From contig NC_067204.1 of NCBI RefSeq assembly GCF_026262505.1, positions 24,087,300 through 24,151,299 on the forward strand: a stretch of DNA of 64,000 nucleotides, given 5' to 3'. This document shows, one piece after another, positions 30,465 to 41,681 of this stretch. Below the pieces are notes generated by a model. That model was not told the origin of the DNA, did not search any database, and saw only the letters and a list, made by a program, of their open reading frames with translations. Source of the stretch: Trichomonas vaginalis G3. Taxonomy: Eukaryota; Parabasalia; Trichomonadida; Trichomonadidae. Within the stretch, counting starts at the first letter, position 1. Every line of letters begins with the position of its first letter. A program made the translations under genes and the position numbers.

Positions 30465-30545
30465 ATACGGCGCTGTCCGGTTCGAACCACAGACTCTGAC
30501 CTCCATTACACACTTTTAGAACCACTGTGCTACGTAGCCTGTCCG
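30465..30545 (-). tRNA. tRNA-like remnant with Pol III A and B boxes
   Basis: On the minus strand TAGCACAGTGG (complement of 30522-30532) matches the A box, and GGTTCGAACC (30479-30488) matches the B box. They are 33 bases apart, as in tRNA genes. A four-pair D stem (GCAC with GTGT) can form. Acceptor and anticodon stems do not pair well, so this is probably a tRNA pseudogene or a tRNA-derived element. The anticodon cannot be assigned. Confidence 0.35.
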
Positions 30546-31053
30546 ACATAAGATTTTAAAATTTGCATATTTGCGTAAATTTATTTCCATCTAGCTTCCT
30601 CACACGCATAGATATTCATACGTGTTTGTAAGACATTCATTAAACTTCTTTCATTGCATTAATCTGCGTTATTTTTCATAGCTTGTCTGTATTCTTCATC
30701 ATCTCCAGCAGTGTTTGGGTCTTCAGTTTAAAATATTATTGTACCAATTTTTTATCTACATAATTTATTAGTGTTTGATTCACTTCGTTATGATAACGGT
30801 CATATTCTTTCAAATACTAAGTGAAGAAAAATGCGTCGTACCTTCAATCTTAAAGCTTAAAGAACTTTCACACACAGTTTTTGAGGGTCTGTCAGTGCGT
30901 CAATGAGATAGTATTCGAAGTCAGTCAATAATCTTTTTAAAGTCATTTCATACAGGATAAAATTTAATGTTGTGAAGATATAGTGTTTATCTCAAAAAAA
31001 AATAACGCTAATTTTTTTCTAACAAAAATTTTTATTTTGTATGTAAGGACAGA
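30546..31053. other. Element sequence without a clear gene
   Basis: Within Polinton A. Minus-strand fragments may be remnants, but none shows a domain. An A+T-rich leader precedes the gene start at 31054. Confidence 0.4.
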
Positions 31054-31730
31054 TATGTCAACAACAGAGAACACAACAACTGCTATCGTTCATGAAGCCA
31101 TAAATGAAGAATACGAGTGGGTTCAGTTTAACAAACAACTCCGTCTCATTCGTTCGGTCAAAGATGACATGTACCAAATGCAAAGTATAATGAATGCTCT
31201 TCAGTTCTACAAAGCAAGCATATCATTGGTTTGAAAACCAACAGGCAAAAGAATTTTAGAAGAATTTCCTATATGATTGCTTCCCTCGGAAAACCGAGGG
31301 AAGAGTTTCGCGTACGAAATCGCAAGAATTTGGCTCCTGGTTTGAAAGGTTATTATGTTCATAGACTTTTAGTAAATGCTGTAGCAATGTGGGCTTTCAC
31401 CTCGTTATGCTTGTTATATTTTCATGATGTTAGATGAACTATATAAAGCAGAACGTGGAGAGATGGAAAAGAAACTTCAAGCAAAAGATGAAGTCATTGA
31501 ATCCAAAGACAAAAGCATACAGAAAAAAGAATACCACGTTCGGTACCAAAAGGAAGGAAAAGAGTTATAAGTATATGATATATACTGAAGAGTTGGAGAA
31601 GAAGAAGATAAAGATATGGTTATGTTGCATTAGTCAGAGAAACAACAAAAGCTTTTATGACCTTGCTAAGATTTACAAATCTGACAGAAACTGGTCTATC
31701 GTGAAAACTTACCGATTTCAATGACACCGA
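31054..31730 (+). pseudogene. Unidentified Polinton gene, broken
   Basis: Begins with an ATG at 31054 (MSTTENTTTAIVHEAINEEY), followed by helical, Lys/Glu-rich sequence consistent with a coiled coil. Broken in a few places. No family recognised. A 24-base hairpin (31280-31303, CCCTCGG/CCGAGGG) lies within it. Confidence 0.4.
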
Positions 31731-31924
31731 ATGAGCAAATAAGGAAATTGTCAAAAATACTCTTCCTCAACACACTATGACATCAAAGGTTGCACAATAC
31801 TTACATTCAAAGAAGACTTAACATTACTGAAGGAAAAAATAACAGAATATTTCGAATAACTTCAAAGAGGAAGAATGAAGTCACGACAACATTAACGGAA
31901 GAAGTCACGACAACATTAACGAAG

Positions 31925-31966
31925 AGAGAATGAGGTGAAAAAAAAACAGGTGAAATCTCACCTCTT
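31925..31966. terminator. GGTGA palindrome between convergent element genes
   Basis: AGGTGAAATCTCACCT, preceded by TGAGGTGA and an A run and followed by CTTCAC, lies between plus-strand and minus-strand genes. It is the same class as 24692-24738. Confidence 0.45.
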
Positions 31967-32460
31967 CACAAAAATATTTTTTGCTTAAATGACGTCAGGG
32001 TCATTTCTTCAACCATTTCACTTCCTTCGTCAATGTCAATAGAAGCTTCTTCAACTTTGTAAGAACTTTGTATAACATCTTTGTTCGTTATTGTTTTCAG
32101 AGATGAAGAATAAATTTTCACATTTGTTTCACCCTTCTTATATTCTTTCTGTTCGGAAAGATTCATAGCAATACTGAAGAAGTCAATGTTGAGGTTCTTT
32201 ATGACAGTATAATGAGTATCTTTGACATTCACGAAGATACTCTTTTGTTTCAAACCTACTGCTAACTCTTGTGAAGTATAACGTTTGCGGTCAATGACAA
32301 TAGCTAATGGTCTGACAACTGACGAACTTAGATTCTTTCACAAACTTCTTGTTAAAGATAACATTAACGTTTGAAGCACATTGAACTCATTCTTGATGGC
32401 AGTAGCGAGAGCATTGTATGAAAAGAACTTGCAATCTTGCATGTGTTTCATTAAAATAAA
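31967..32460 (-). pseudogene. Unidentified minus-strand Polinton gene, broken
   Basis: The largest open part (32253-31966) reads as a beta-rich protein with IFVNVKDTHYTVIKNLNIDF and an acidic end (DIDEGSEMVEEM). Further coding-like sequence lies upstream to about 32,455. No family recognised. Broken. Confidence 0.4.
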
Positions 32461-32540
32461 AATATTAAATTATTTTGAAAAATAACTTAAAAAAAATCTA
32501 ATCTAATTTTTTCAAAAAATATTTTTTTATTTCTACTAAA

Positions 32541-35500
32541 GATGTATCGGAAGTTGTCTAAGTTAGAACACTCGGAAATAAAACAACTTCTTACAGAAGC
32601 TAACATAGATGTTGCAAAGCATTAACACAACAAAAAGGCACTCGCTGACATCCTCAATGACTATAATGGTAAATAACTTATGATAGAATTCATGAGTTCA
32701 TAAAGCCGCAACGCGGCGAGGACGAAGTCCATGCAAGAGCATTTCCTTTAAATGACGTTGCTATTGACTTATATCATAGACGTTCAATACCTCATGAAGT
32801 AAGAAGAGAAATGTTTGACATAACAAATGCAAAACGTTGGTGAAACAAGAGAAGAGACGACACACTGAAAACAACAGAGAAGAGAGATGTTTAAAATGCT
32901 ATAGAACAAGTTCGCAAAGCTAACGTATGTCATTCGTTCCATTGACGACAAAACCAAAAGAAGGTGAGAGATGGTTAAAGAAAGATGAAGAGAATAGGAA
33001 GAGAAATGTGAAGTCAGCAATAGACTCATTGACTTTAACATCGAAGCTTTAGATAACCAAACAGAGACCTATTACACAAAACATTTCGGTAAGGTTTTCA
33101 TGAGACTCTTAGAGAAATTAAAATAAACTCACAACAAAGATGGATGGTATGTTATAAACTTGTGGGGAAAGTATGAATGTTCTACGGTTAAACCTCAATA
33201 ATATTGGAACATTACTACATCAGCTCTTGAAGGAGAACTTTATATCAGAGTAGAAGCAAATGCTGCAGTATTGTTGAAATGCACTATGACTTCTTCTTTG
33301 ACAAACTAAAGAATTTACTGAAATAAAGATGTATGATTTACAGAATATGAAGGCTTAACGATGTCAGATGTAAAGAAAGGCAAACCAAAAAAAGACCATA
33401 TAGAGATGAAAGCAACACTGACAAAATGACCAGAAAGCCATTTTGGAAGCTCTTAAGCAAACAGGAAACCCAGCACTTATAGAAGCTTTTGGAAAGATAA
33501 TGGTGAAAAGAAGTTTTATAAAGAAGAGAAGCGGTCAGTTCTGGAAGTATCTTTGCATATTACCTATAAATCTTGAACGCTACAAATCTTCAATGAACTG
33601 AACAAAAGAACTGCAACACTTATGACAGAGGACAATTGTTTGTTTATGCTTGTATTCAGGCTGGAGTAAATGAAGAACTATTGACCACATGAGAGAAGTC
33701 ATTCGTGTTAGAGACTTTCCTCAAAGTAAAGTACAAGAAATTTCTGACGCAACTGGTATAGCATTCATGTTACCATTGGTTTATTTTCAATGACTCAAGA
33801 CATAATGAAATAAAGAGATACATACCAAAAGAATGCGAAACTGTTAGACTATTGACTTACTTCTTGTTGAAGACCACTACATGTTAAATGAAAGACTTCC
33901 AATGAAACATATTTCATTCGAAACTATAAAGAAATTCTCAAAGCTTGTGGTGGAATGAACATTGAGAACAGATGAAGATTTATACAAAGAGAGAAGATAA
34001 ATATGTAGTTCGTTATGATAGAACAACACCGTTATGGGATGTTATGAAAACTTGTGGGAGTGCAAATATTTCGACCTATTTCTTATGGAGAACTTTTCAC
34101 ATATACTACTGACTTATATAAACAGAACCTTGCACCATTTAAAGATTTGACATATGCTCCAAAGTATTGTGTACAACTGAAGAAGAAAGCAGAGTCAAAA
34201 GAAGTAAATAAGCTAAAATTAAATTCATACCTGAGCACGTTTTCTTTGCTGACTTTGAGTGTAGTAACGGATGGCTTTCATAAAGCTTTTAAACATCTGT
34301 TATGACAGTGAAGATGGTTCAGTTAGTGAAAGTATTTGGGGTCAAAACTGTGCAACAGAATTTTTGAAAGACTTCCTGACAAGAGTTTAATATATTTCCA
34401 TAACCTCAGTTATGACAATAAACTTCATCTTAAGACACATGACAGAAGTGAAAGGAACTCCCATCATTAAAGGTTCACGAACAATGCAAATAACTGGTTT
34501 AATATAAAGGACGGGCAATTATTATAAAAGACTCTTACAGTGTTATAAATAAGAAGTTAAACTATTTCCTGCTAGTTTACTTACAACAGGACCGAAAGAA
34601 GTATTTCCATATAACTACTACAGCAGTGTTTTGTTAGCAAATGACAACAGAACTGGTGTCATTTCTGAAGCATGTAAGTTTATCATGATGCAGATACATT
34701 TATGAAGAACATAGATTCCATCAAAGGTTGCAGAATAGATGAAAACCACTTCGACTTAGAAAAATATAGCACTTTTTACTGCAAACAAGATGTAAGAATT
34801 TTAAGAGAAGGTTTTGTAAAGTTCCGCAATGACTTATTGAAAGAGTTTGATTTAAACGTTTATGACTACGTTAGTATTTTGTTCTATTGCTAACAAATTG
34901 TTTGAGAACAGAGTATACTTCCCGAATGGAAATTTTATGACCTCTCAAATAAACCAAGAGATTTATTTCGAGATGCATTCAAGGTGGAAGATGTATGTTG
35001 TCAGATAACATGAAACAAAAGAGCAAAAAGAAACTCATTGCTGACTTCGACACTGTTTCATTATATCCTTCAGCTATAGCAAGACTTTATACTTTAGAAG
35101 GTATTCCAAAAGTATTGAAGGAGAAATGTTAAGCACAGAGTATCTCATGAGACATTTATTCGATGACGACCAAAAGGAACCCATTGGTGAAAAGTTTATG
35201 TTCTGGCTTCTTTGTTCTCATTAAGATAACAGAGATTGGTATACCCAGACACTTTCATTTAATAGTTTGCGACCCTGAACTAAATCCAGAACTTAACGTT
35301 CCAAGAAGTTCAAAACACTTGCTGTCTCATGTATGTTGACCATATAACATTACAAGACCTCATAAAATATCAAGGTGTCAAATGTGAAGTGTTGCAAGGA
35401 TACTATTACGATGGAAACAGAGATATGAGAATAAGAGATGAAGTAAAGAAGTTGTTTGAGTTAAGGTTAAAGTATAAGAAAGAAGAAAACCCCTTACAAG

Positions 35501-36170
35501 AAATTATAAAACTCATTCTGAACAGCATTTTTGCAAAACTATTCTATCTCCTATTGAGTCAAAAATAACCATAGTAGTGACAAAGATGCTATAAAGATAT
35601 GCTATAAAGAAATTACAACCATATAGTGAAGTTCGAAGGTTTGGATGGTTCAGATAAAACTATTTTCAAGCTAACGAAAAGCATTTGCAGACACTTTAAC
35701 TTCTGTCCACTTGGTGTTAATATTCTGTCTATGTCAAAACGTATTATGAATGAAGTATTCTGTACTGCAGAGGACATGGGACTTCAAATCTTTTACCAGG
35801 ATACCGATAGCATGCATATTTTCAATGAAGACATCCCAAAGCTTGCAGCAGAGTTTAAGAAGAGATACGGTAGAGAACTTATAGGAACGAACCTTGGTCA
35901 ATTTCATAGCGACTTTGCAGAAATAACACCTGGAAAACAAAGTTTAGCTTATAAAAGTATTTTCTGTGGAAAGAAGACCTACATAGACTTACTCACTAAC
36001 GATTTAAATGAAGTTGCATTTCACTGCAGAATGAAAGGCGTGAAGCAAGATGTTATTGCTTTAACCGCTAATGAAATGTTTCCTGAAGCTATACAAGTTC
36101 TATACAATGAAGATAAGAACATTCACTACCTGTTGGAACATATGACAAAGACTCTGAGTTCAGTTTAATG
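32541..36170 (+). pseudogene. Polinton protein-primed DNA polymerase B, broken
   Basis: Family B polymerase motifs appear in order: the motif A region FDTVSLYPSAIARLY (about 35,045-35,095), the motif B end ILNSIFAKLF (about 35,513-35,543), and motif C YQDTDSMHIF (about 35,800-35,829). An exonuclease-like region precedes them near 34.2 kb. Order and length of about 3.6 kb fit the pPolB that replicates Polintons by protein priming. The last part (35,626-36,168) is open, but the whole has tens of breaks. Confidence 0.8.
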
Positions 36171-36459
36171 AAACTTTACAAAGCACTTCATGATGGTCAA
36201 GAGATTGCACTTCGACTTATGTAAGTCATGTCAACCTTGCTTTGGCTGAAAAGTTCAACTTTTCAATAACGACTAAAACAAGCTTTATTCGTAAGTTGAA
36301 GTTCTGAGGTCATTTATTTTTGTCAGCAATGAGGTCATTCGTGATAAAAAATAAAGCTAGCGTAGATTTTACAATACTGCGATGGTAGAGTTTAAGAGTT
36401 GTGCTTCAATGTAGAGACAGTCCTTCCCATCTGGAGGTAAGAACACTGGGCAGTTATGG

Positions 36460-37085
36460 TCATGTGGAGAACATGTCTATCCAAAACTCACGATTGAAGC
36501 CAGTTAATTTATAGTATTTAGGGTTAGGAAGTGGTGAAGTTCTTGTATGACCAATGAACTCATTTTCAACGCCTTTGGCTATATTAGAGTAAAGTATTGC
36601 TTGCTTTCTATCCCAAATGCCAGGTGTTACAATCTTTGAAAATTCATTTTTCCTCGGAAGCATTGCATCATAATTGAAAACATTCTTAAAATCATCACTT
36701 GGTTCAGAGATTTGAAACCTTATACGTAATGGATTTTCTTTCTTTTTAGCGACTTCATTGAATGGTGAGAAATACAATGAATTGACAGTCATGAGTTCCA
36801 TCTTCATTTTCATTAAATTCATAATGAAAGTCTATAAGTTGTGGCTGACTACCTTCTTCTTTCAGTTGTGCAAGAAACTCACGTAAAGGCTGTAAAGTTT
36901 GTACTTCAATGTTGAACTTTTTCTCGAACATCTCATTAAATGAAATCATACATTGCAACAATGTTGTATCGTCTTTAAAGTATTTGTATATGTGAATGTT
37001 TTGGGCGCTTAAAGACTGTTCGTCATTTTCTATCTCGACTTGAAGTATAAAGTCAACCTTTTCTGAAAGCACGTGTTATATACAT
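36460..37085 (-). pseudogene. Unidentified minus-strand Polinton gene, broken
   Basis: Two overlapping open parts read as one former protein with beta-strand-rich sequence (RIRFQISEPSDDF, KYYKLTGFNREFWID) and no known domain. It lies between pPolB and a small basic gene. Few breaks. Confidence 0.45.
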
Positions 37086-37250
37086 AGATGTTATGCAATG
37101 TACTTCTCTTCATTTATGTTCACAATCCAGTCTGTTGGAAACTTAAACGTTACTCTGTTCCCCTTTATTTTGACGTCAGGGTTTTCACTACTGAACGCAA
37201 CAGATAAAGGTATTTGTCTATACATTTAATTCGGATAAAAAATAAACCAT

Positions 37251-37511
37251 TTACTCTTTCTTTGCTTCAGCTTCTTTAGCTTTTGCTTCAGCTTCTTCTC
37301 TAGCTTTCTTCGCCAGCAAACGTGGGTTCTTTTGTCTTCCAGCAGCTAATGCAGCTAGTTGTTTTTCACTAAGTTTTCTCTTTGGTCTCTCTGGCTTTTG
37401 TTCTTGTTTTTGTTCCTTCAGTTCGGATAAAATTTGCTCGCGAATTTCATTCTTCAATGCTTCAACATCTATGACCCCTTGGGTCTTGTCCGTAGGGCTT
37501 GTCTGAGTCAT
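37251..37511 (-). CDS. Polinton small charged helical protein (86 aa)
   Basis: A whole frame with its ATG at 37509-37511. After MTQTSPTDKTQGV the rest is helical and highly charged. A KPERPKRKLSEKQLAAL stretch resembles short basic DNA-binding helices, and the tail is Lys/Glu/Ala-rich (KAREEAEAKAKEAEAKKE). It may be a DNA-binding or core protein. No family recognised. Confidence 0.5.
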   Translation of the reverse strand: MTQTSPTDKTQGVIDVEALKNEIREQILSELKEQKQEQKPERPKRKLSEKQLAALAAGRQKNPRLLAKKAREEAEAKAKEAEAKKE

Positions 37512-37556
37512 TTGACTGCAGATAAAAACAAAATTAAAACTTTAACCGATGTAAAA

Positions 37557-38000
37557 TGAGCTTGTCAAAATCAGAGCGAGAGTCTATTATATTAAATGAC
37601 GCAAAGAGGAATACAACATCCTTTCTATTATGTAAGTCAGAGTAAAGATGGTAAAATATACGTAAGAAAAAGAAAGGTTCCATTAGCGAATGCAGAGAGC
37701 GACAACATTAAGGTGTATGGCAAGGGTGAAGTCCACGAAGCCATATAAAACCTTCTGTTCAAACTGAAAAGTCAATAGAACAAGAAGAAAAGAAGCCAGA
37801 TGTACTTTCAATAACGAACCAAGAGCTATATTGCAAAGTTCGTGAATTTCATTGAAAAACAACCGAGTCAAAGAACCCGCCGCCACCAGTGAAAGAAGTT
37901 GAGCAAAAGAGAATGTACAGTTCATTGAAAATGTCAAGAAACAACTTCCCACACGAATACCAAGAAGAAGAGTGAGAATAATGAAGTAAATAGATATTTT
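37557..38000 (+). pseudogene. Unidentified Polinton gene upstream of the capsid gene, broken
   Basis: Begins at an ATG near 37,557 (MSLSKSERESIIL) and runs up to the capsid gene with coding-like composition, but it is broken. A virion maturation or core role would fit the position; nothing in the sequence proves it. Confidence 0.35.
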
Positions 38001-38016
38001 TATCTGAAGTAAATAC

Positions 38017-39450
38017 ATGCAGAACGAACAGCTAAACGAATTTACTCCAGCAGAGCATATTCATCAGATTCGCTCATATTTCGATATCATAGACAATGCA
38101 GTTCAAATTGGTGACACTAATAGAAAATATTCTGACGCAAAGATTCCATCACAACCTGGAACTGCTAAAGATAACACATGGGTAACATTCAATCTCTCAC
38201 CTCCTGGTGAAAATATGTTGGACCTTTACAATACATTCATTACGTATAAAATGGAAGGTCAATTTTTGCAGATAAAGAAATTGGTTCAGGTTCCAATAAA
38301 ACAAACCACCAGGATTTTGGATTGGTTTCGATGACGCTTTCTATGCAGTTGCTGGATATCAAATCCTTGCAAATGGTCGTATCGTATATTCTCAAGACAA
38401 CGCAAGAGAAGAAGCATATATAACTTCAAACTCACAAACTACCGAACAAATAAAGAAAGTAGATGTTTTCTCAAAGACTCGACATGAAGATGTATGGAGT
38501 CATTCGGGAACATGCAGAACAGGACAAATTGTTAGTGGTCCAATTACAGCAGGAAAATCATATGATTTTAAGCTTCGTTTAAGAATTCCTGTTAGAAGAT
38601 TCCTTCCATTAGAAGCTATTCGATTTATTCCAGCTTTTGCAGGAAACATTCAGCTTAAAGTAAAGTTCAGTAGCGACGCCTTACAATGCACATCTATATC
38701 TGTAAATGATATCATGCTTTCAATCCAACTCTTAAAGTTGCATTTGCTTCAGATTCAAATCCACCGACAAATAAATTTGTTCCATGGAATGAACCATTCA
38801 CTTATGATAACGAAGGCAGTAGAAGCTAGTGGAAAAGTTACTATTACAACTGTAAACCAGCAACTATTTCGAACAAAGATGGATTTTAATGAATGTTTCA
38901 TTCATCCAAAGTCATTCTCTTTAGACCCTAACATTTTATACAGAACTTGTAGAACATTATACAAACGAGGCTTTTGTTTTCCTGTTAAAGTTATGGATTG
39001 GATTCCTATGGACGGTTCATTCTCAAAGAATACAGATAGTTCAAGTGCAACATTTACAGCAGCTTATACGCCTATTAATGTTAAAAGTATTTGGGCACTA
39101 TTTAGAAAGAAAGACAACTATTATGTTAATTTTGAGAACCCTAAGTTTAATATCTTCAGCTTTCCATGGAGCTTATGGAAATATGCCTGCAGAACCTGAA
39201 AAATCATATGGACCTGTATTTTATGATGGTTGCGAACGCTTGCAATACAAACAATGATATGATTGGATTTAATGAAGATGTTATGAGGTCATTGGTGGAT
39301 GATGGTAGTGTGGAACATAAATGGGATAGCTATGACAACACACATTTCTTATGTGTTGTTTTCCAACAGAAGTGGACTTTTGCTTCAGCAAGGTCAAACA
39401 TCTACTGCTCCAATAACATACAAATTGTCTGTATAAGGACTATTGAATAG
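38017..39450 (+). pseudogene. Polinton major capsid protein (double jelly-roll), broken
   Basis: Starts at ATG 38017 (MQNEQLNEFTPAEHIHQI). Capsid-like words include TWVTFNLSPPGENMLDL, RIPVRRFLPLEAIRFIP and GNIQLKVKFSSDAL, the pattern of the double-jelly-roll major capsid of Polintons and related viruses. Length of about 475 codons fits. A small number of breaks. Confidence 0.7.
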
Positions 39451-39609
39451 CAACTGAAAATGTACCAAAGCACTTATTGGATTTATGAGGGATTGTTGCT
39501 TTGCCATTCAGGTGCGTCTAATGGCATCCCCATAATAAGATTAGATGACTATAACTTAGCCAGGACGACAGTGAGGAATAAAGGATGAACATTTATTTTT
39601 AAAGCTTAT

Positions 39610-40068
39610 AATGAGTTCTTCATCAAGCTCTCGCGAACCTTCACCATCTATGAAACAAACTTTACCAAACGATTATGGAGCACCTATTGAATATTTCTTA
39701 CGAGCTGCACAATGGCAAAGAGCAGTCTCACCAAGGTTAGGTGTCCACCAGCTCCTGTCAAAAATAGCATTTGGTCAAGTCCTTATATAAAATATGGTCT
39801 CCCACTAGGTTTGCTAGCTACAGCAGGAGCAGTTATGATGTTGAAAAGAAATAAAGCAAATGTTGTAAATAATACTGAAGTAGCTGAAGTTAAACAAACT
39901 CCAACACCTTCGCCAAAACCAACGCCTTCACAAGCAAAACCTTCAATAACTCCTGAACCTATGGAAGTACAAACTCCTGTTCAAAAGTCAACTCCTAAAC
40001 CGACTCCAACATTTAAACCAGAACCTACTCCTCAAATAAATCGTAAAACTCCTGCGTTTCCTTACTGA
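39610..40068 (+). pseudogene. Polinton single-membrane-segment, Pro-rich protein
   Basis: The open part has one membrane segment (IKYGLPLGLLATAGAVMML) and a tail rich in Pro, Thr and Lys (TPTPSPKPTPSQAKP). Upstream, an Ser-rich start at about 39,611 is also open. One former virion or membrane protein is likely; the family is not recognised. Confidence 0.45.
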
Positions 40069-40116
40069 AAAAATAACGTTATTTTTATTTAATATTAAAA
40101 TTTTTATTTGATTGAA

Positions 40117-40359
40117 ATGACGACTAAAGTCACTGAAGCAATGAAACAAAAGTTTTTGGTAGAATACATTAAATCAGGAACTATTCCAGAAGGTTTTTAC
40201 ATTCATACTATGAAGGATGGTAGAGTTCAGTTTAGAAAGATAAAGCAACCATTAGATAGAGAAGGTATTTTGAGAAAGATTAAACTTCATGAGGACAACA
40301 TTGCTGAACTTAAGAAGAAGTTAGAAGAGTTGGAGAAAGCAGACGACAGTGAGTTATAA
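40117..40359 (+). CDS. Polinton small protein (80 aa)
   Basis: Start taken at the ATG at 40117 (MTTKVTEAMKQKFLVEYIKS), since the few codons before it have no ATG. The C-terminal half is a likely coiled coil (NIAELKKKLEELEKADD). It ends with GAGTTATAAAGCAATGAATT at the stop, the same 3' junction as the 175-aa genes. Looks whole. Confidence 0.5.
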   Translation: MTTKVTEAMKQKFLVEYIKSGTIPEGFYIHTMKDGRVQFRKIKQPLDREGILRKIKLHEDNIAELKKKLEELEKADDSEL

Positions 40360-40377
40360 AGCAATGAATTCAACAGG

Positions 40378-40422
40378 TTAGAAAACGTGTTAGAAAACGT
40401 GTTAGATCTAACATTCTAACAT
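40378..40422. terminator. GTTAGATCTAAC palindrome between convergent element genes
   Basis: Repeated GTTAGAAAACGTGTTAGA words around the perfect palindrome GTTAGATCTAAC, then CATTCTAACA. It lies between the 80-aa gene and the 144-aa gene, which converge. Related copies are near 29,075-29,130 and 30,182-30,211. Confidence 0.5.
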
Positions 40423-40511
40423 AAATTTATTTTTGTGCTATGTTTTCATACGTGTGCGGGTGGTGATATCATTAATTTTTAAATAAATGTGGGAACAAAA
40501 ATATAACATTT

Positions 40512-40946
40512 CTACTCAGCAGGAATGAGACCCTTACTGACTATGTATTCGTTTAATGCTTGATGAAAACAATGGTACATATTATCGTATGGGTATACAC
40601 AACGTCTGTTTCCATCGTCGTCGTATATGTAGAGCTCAAATCCAGTCCAACCTTCTTTTGTACAATATGTAGCTTTATTTAAGTATGCATTTATGTAGAT
40701 AAGGCAATTTTCTTCATCGCTCCAGAAATAATTTTTGTTCTTTGTTGAAATAGTTTTCGTTCCTCTGCGACCATAAGGAATGTATGCAATGAACTTTGCG
40801 TCATATGGGATTGTAATATATTCAGGGTTTCTTTCATCGTCAATGGGTCTATCTTTGTTAAAATGCATGTTTCTCAGTTTTACTTGAGTTTTGAATAGTT
40901 CACGGAAACGTTCTGGGAAAGAGTCATAGTAAATGTAGTCGGACAT
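40512..40946 (-). CDS. Polinton right-end conserved protein (144 aa)
   Basis: Start taken at the ATG at 40944-40946 (MSDYIYYDSFPERFRELF), matching the second copy at 59,983-60,417; the frame upstream is not shared. It is rich in Tyr, Asp and Cys (YIYDDDGNRRCVYPYDNMYHC) with no known domain. It sits just inside the right terminal repeat in both elements and looks whole in both. The two copies differ by about one residue, which suggests purifying selection or recent copying. Function unknown. Confidence 0.65.
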   Translation of the reverse strand: MSDYIYYDSFPERFRELFKTQVKLRNMHFNKDRPIDDERNPEYITIPYDAKFIAYIPYGRRGTKTISTKNKNYFWSDEENCLIYINAYLNKATYCTKEGWTGFELYIYDDDGNRRCVYPYDNMYHCFHQALNEYIVSKGLIPAE

Positions 40947-41060
40947 GTCTTTGTAATGAAATAAAAAATTTAAAAAAATAAAAATAAGGTTATTTTTATT
41001 TAGTGAGGACGGTAGTGAATTCATTAGTGAAGTCATTAGTGAAGTCGTTTATATATCAGA

Positions 41061-41201
41061 TGGTTTTGTAAATATTTAAGGTTAAGTTGGTGTTATGGTT
41101 GTGTTGTAAAATATACGTTACTGGTTTCGTAAAGTGTCAAAACCGCTAAGTGGTGTACGGAGGCGCGCAGTGCCACAGTACACGACTTAGGGATACTAAC
41201 T
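41061..41201. repeat. Right terminal inverted repeat of Polinton A
   Basis: Inverted counterpart of 22342-22483, ending GGGATACTAACT at 41201. Confidence 0.85.
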
Positions 41202-41408
41202 GAAAATGCTGAAGAAAAACTTTCTCAAATAAATGAGAAGATACAAAATTCAATTACATATTTAAGATCGTTTGAAATTCCAAATGAATTGTTAGATACG
41301 TATATGTTAGAAATTAATGAATTTTGTTATAATTCTCCAGATTATATTTTAGAACATTTCGAAGAATTTTTAGAGGATTTCAAAGAAAAGAATAATTTAA
41401 TAGACTAA
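41202..41408 (+). pseudogene. Gene fragment at the right edge of Polinton A
   Basis: An open frame of 68 codons runs from the element edge to a TAA at 41406-41408, with no ATG at its start. It is helical and acidic (ENAEEKLSQINEKIQNSI, then FEEFLEDFKEKNNLID). It looks like the 3' end of a gene cut by the insertion. The 5' part was not found on the other side of the element. Confidence 0.5.
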
Positions 41409-41681
41409 AAAAATTATTATTTTTATTTATTGTGAATTTTAAATTGTCACTTTTTAAGTGTTTACTCCCTATTGAAAGTGTCACTTTTTGGGTGTCACTT
41501 TTTCGGAAATTCTTATATACTCCAAACAAACTTAGGTCTACAGAATGAGGCGCTTGCATTCAGAATGGTTGACTTCAAATATCTGCTTCATTCGTTATAA
41601 CAGATGAAACAGATTTCATGGAGATTGAAATAGATGGAAAAGAAGCACGAATAAGATTTTCACAATAATGTAGAATATAAG

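Larger units (their letters stand above)
22342..41201 (+). mobile_element. Polinton (Maverick) A, about 18.9 kb, composite and broken
   Basis: Terminal inverted repeats of about 140 bp bound the element, both starting AGTTAGTAT at the tips. Inside are the diagnostic Polinton parts: A32-like packaging ATPase, retroviral-type integrase, protein-primed family B DNA polymerase, a double-jelly-roll major capsid protein, a likely minor capsid protein, a fiber with a tail-collar-like end, and several small genes. The left block (22.5-27.2 kb) looks mostly whole. The middle (27.2-36.2 kb) is badly broken, with tens of breaks; the right part has a few. The flanking six bases differ (GGCATT on the left, GAAAAT on the right), so no target duplication joins the two ends. 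With the change of quality near 27.17 kb this suggests a composite. Small genes still open imply a young element. Confidence 0.85.

Noticed and set aside
40947-41036. Upstream extension of the 144-aa gene
   Set aside because: Not shared with the second copy, which starts at the equivalent of 40,946.
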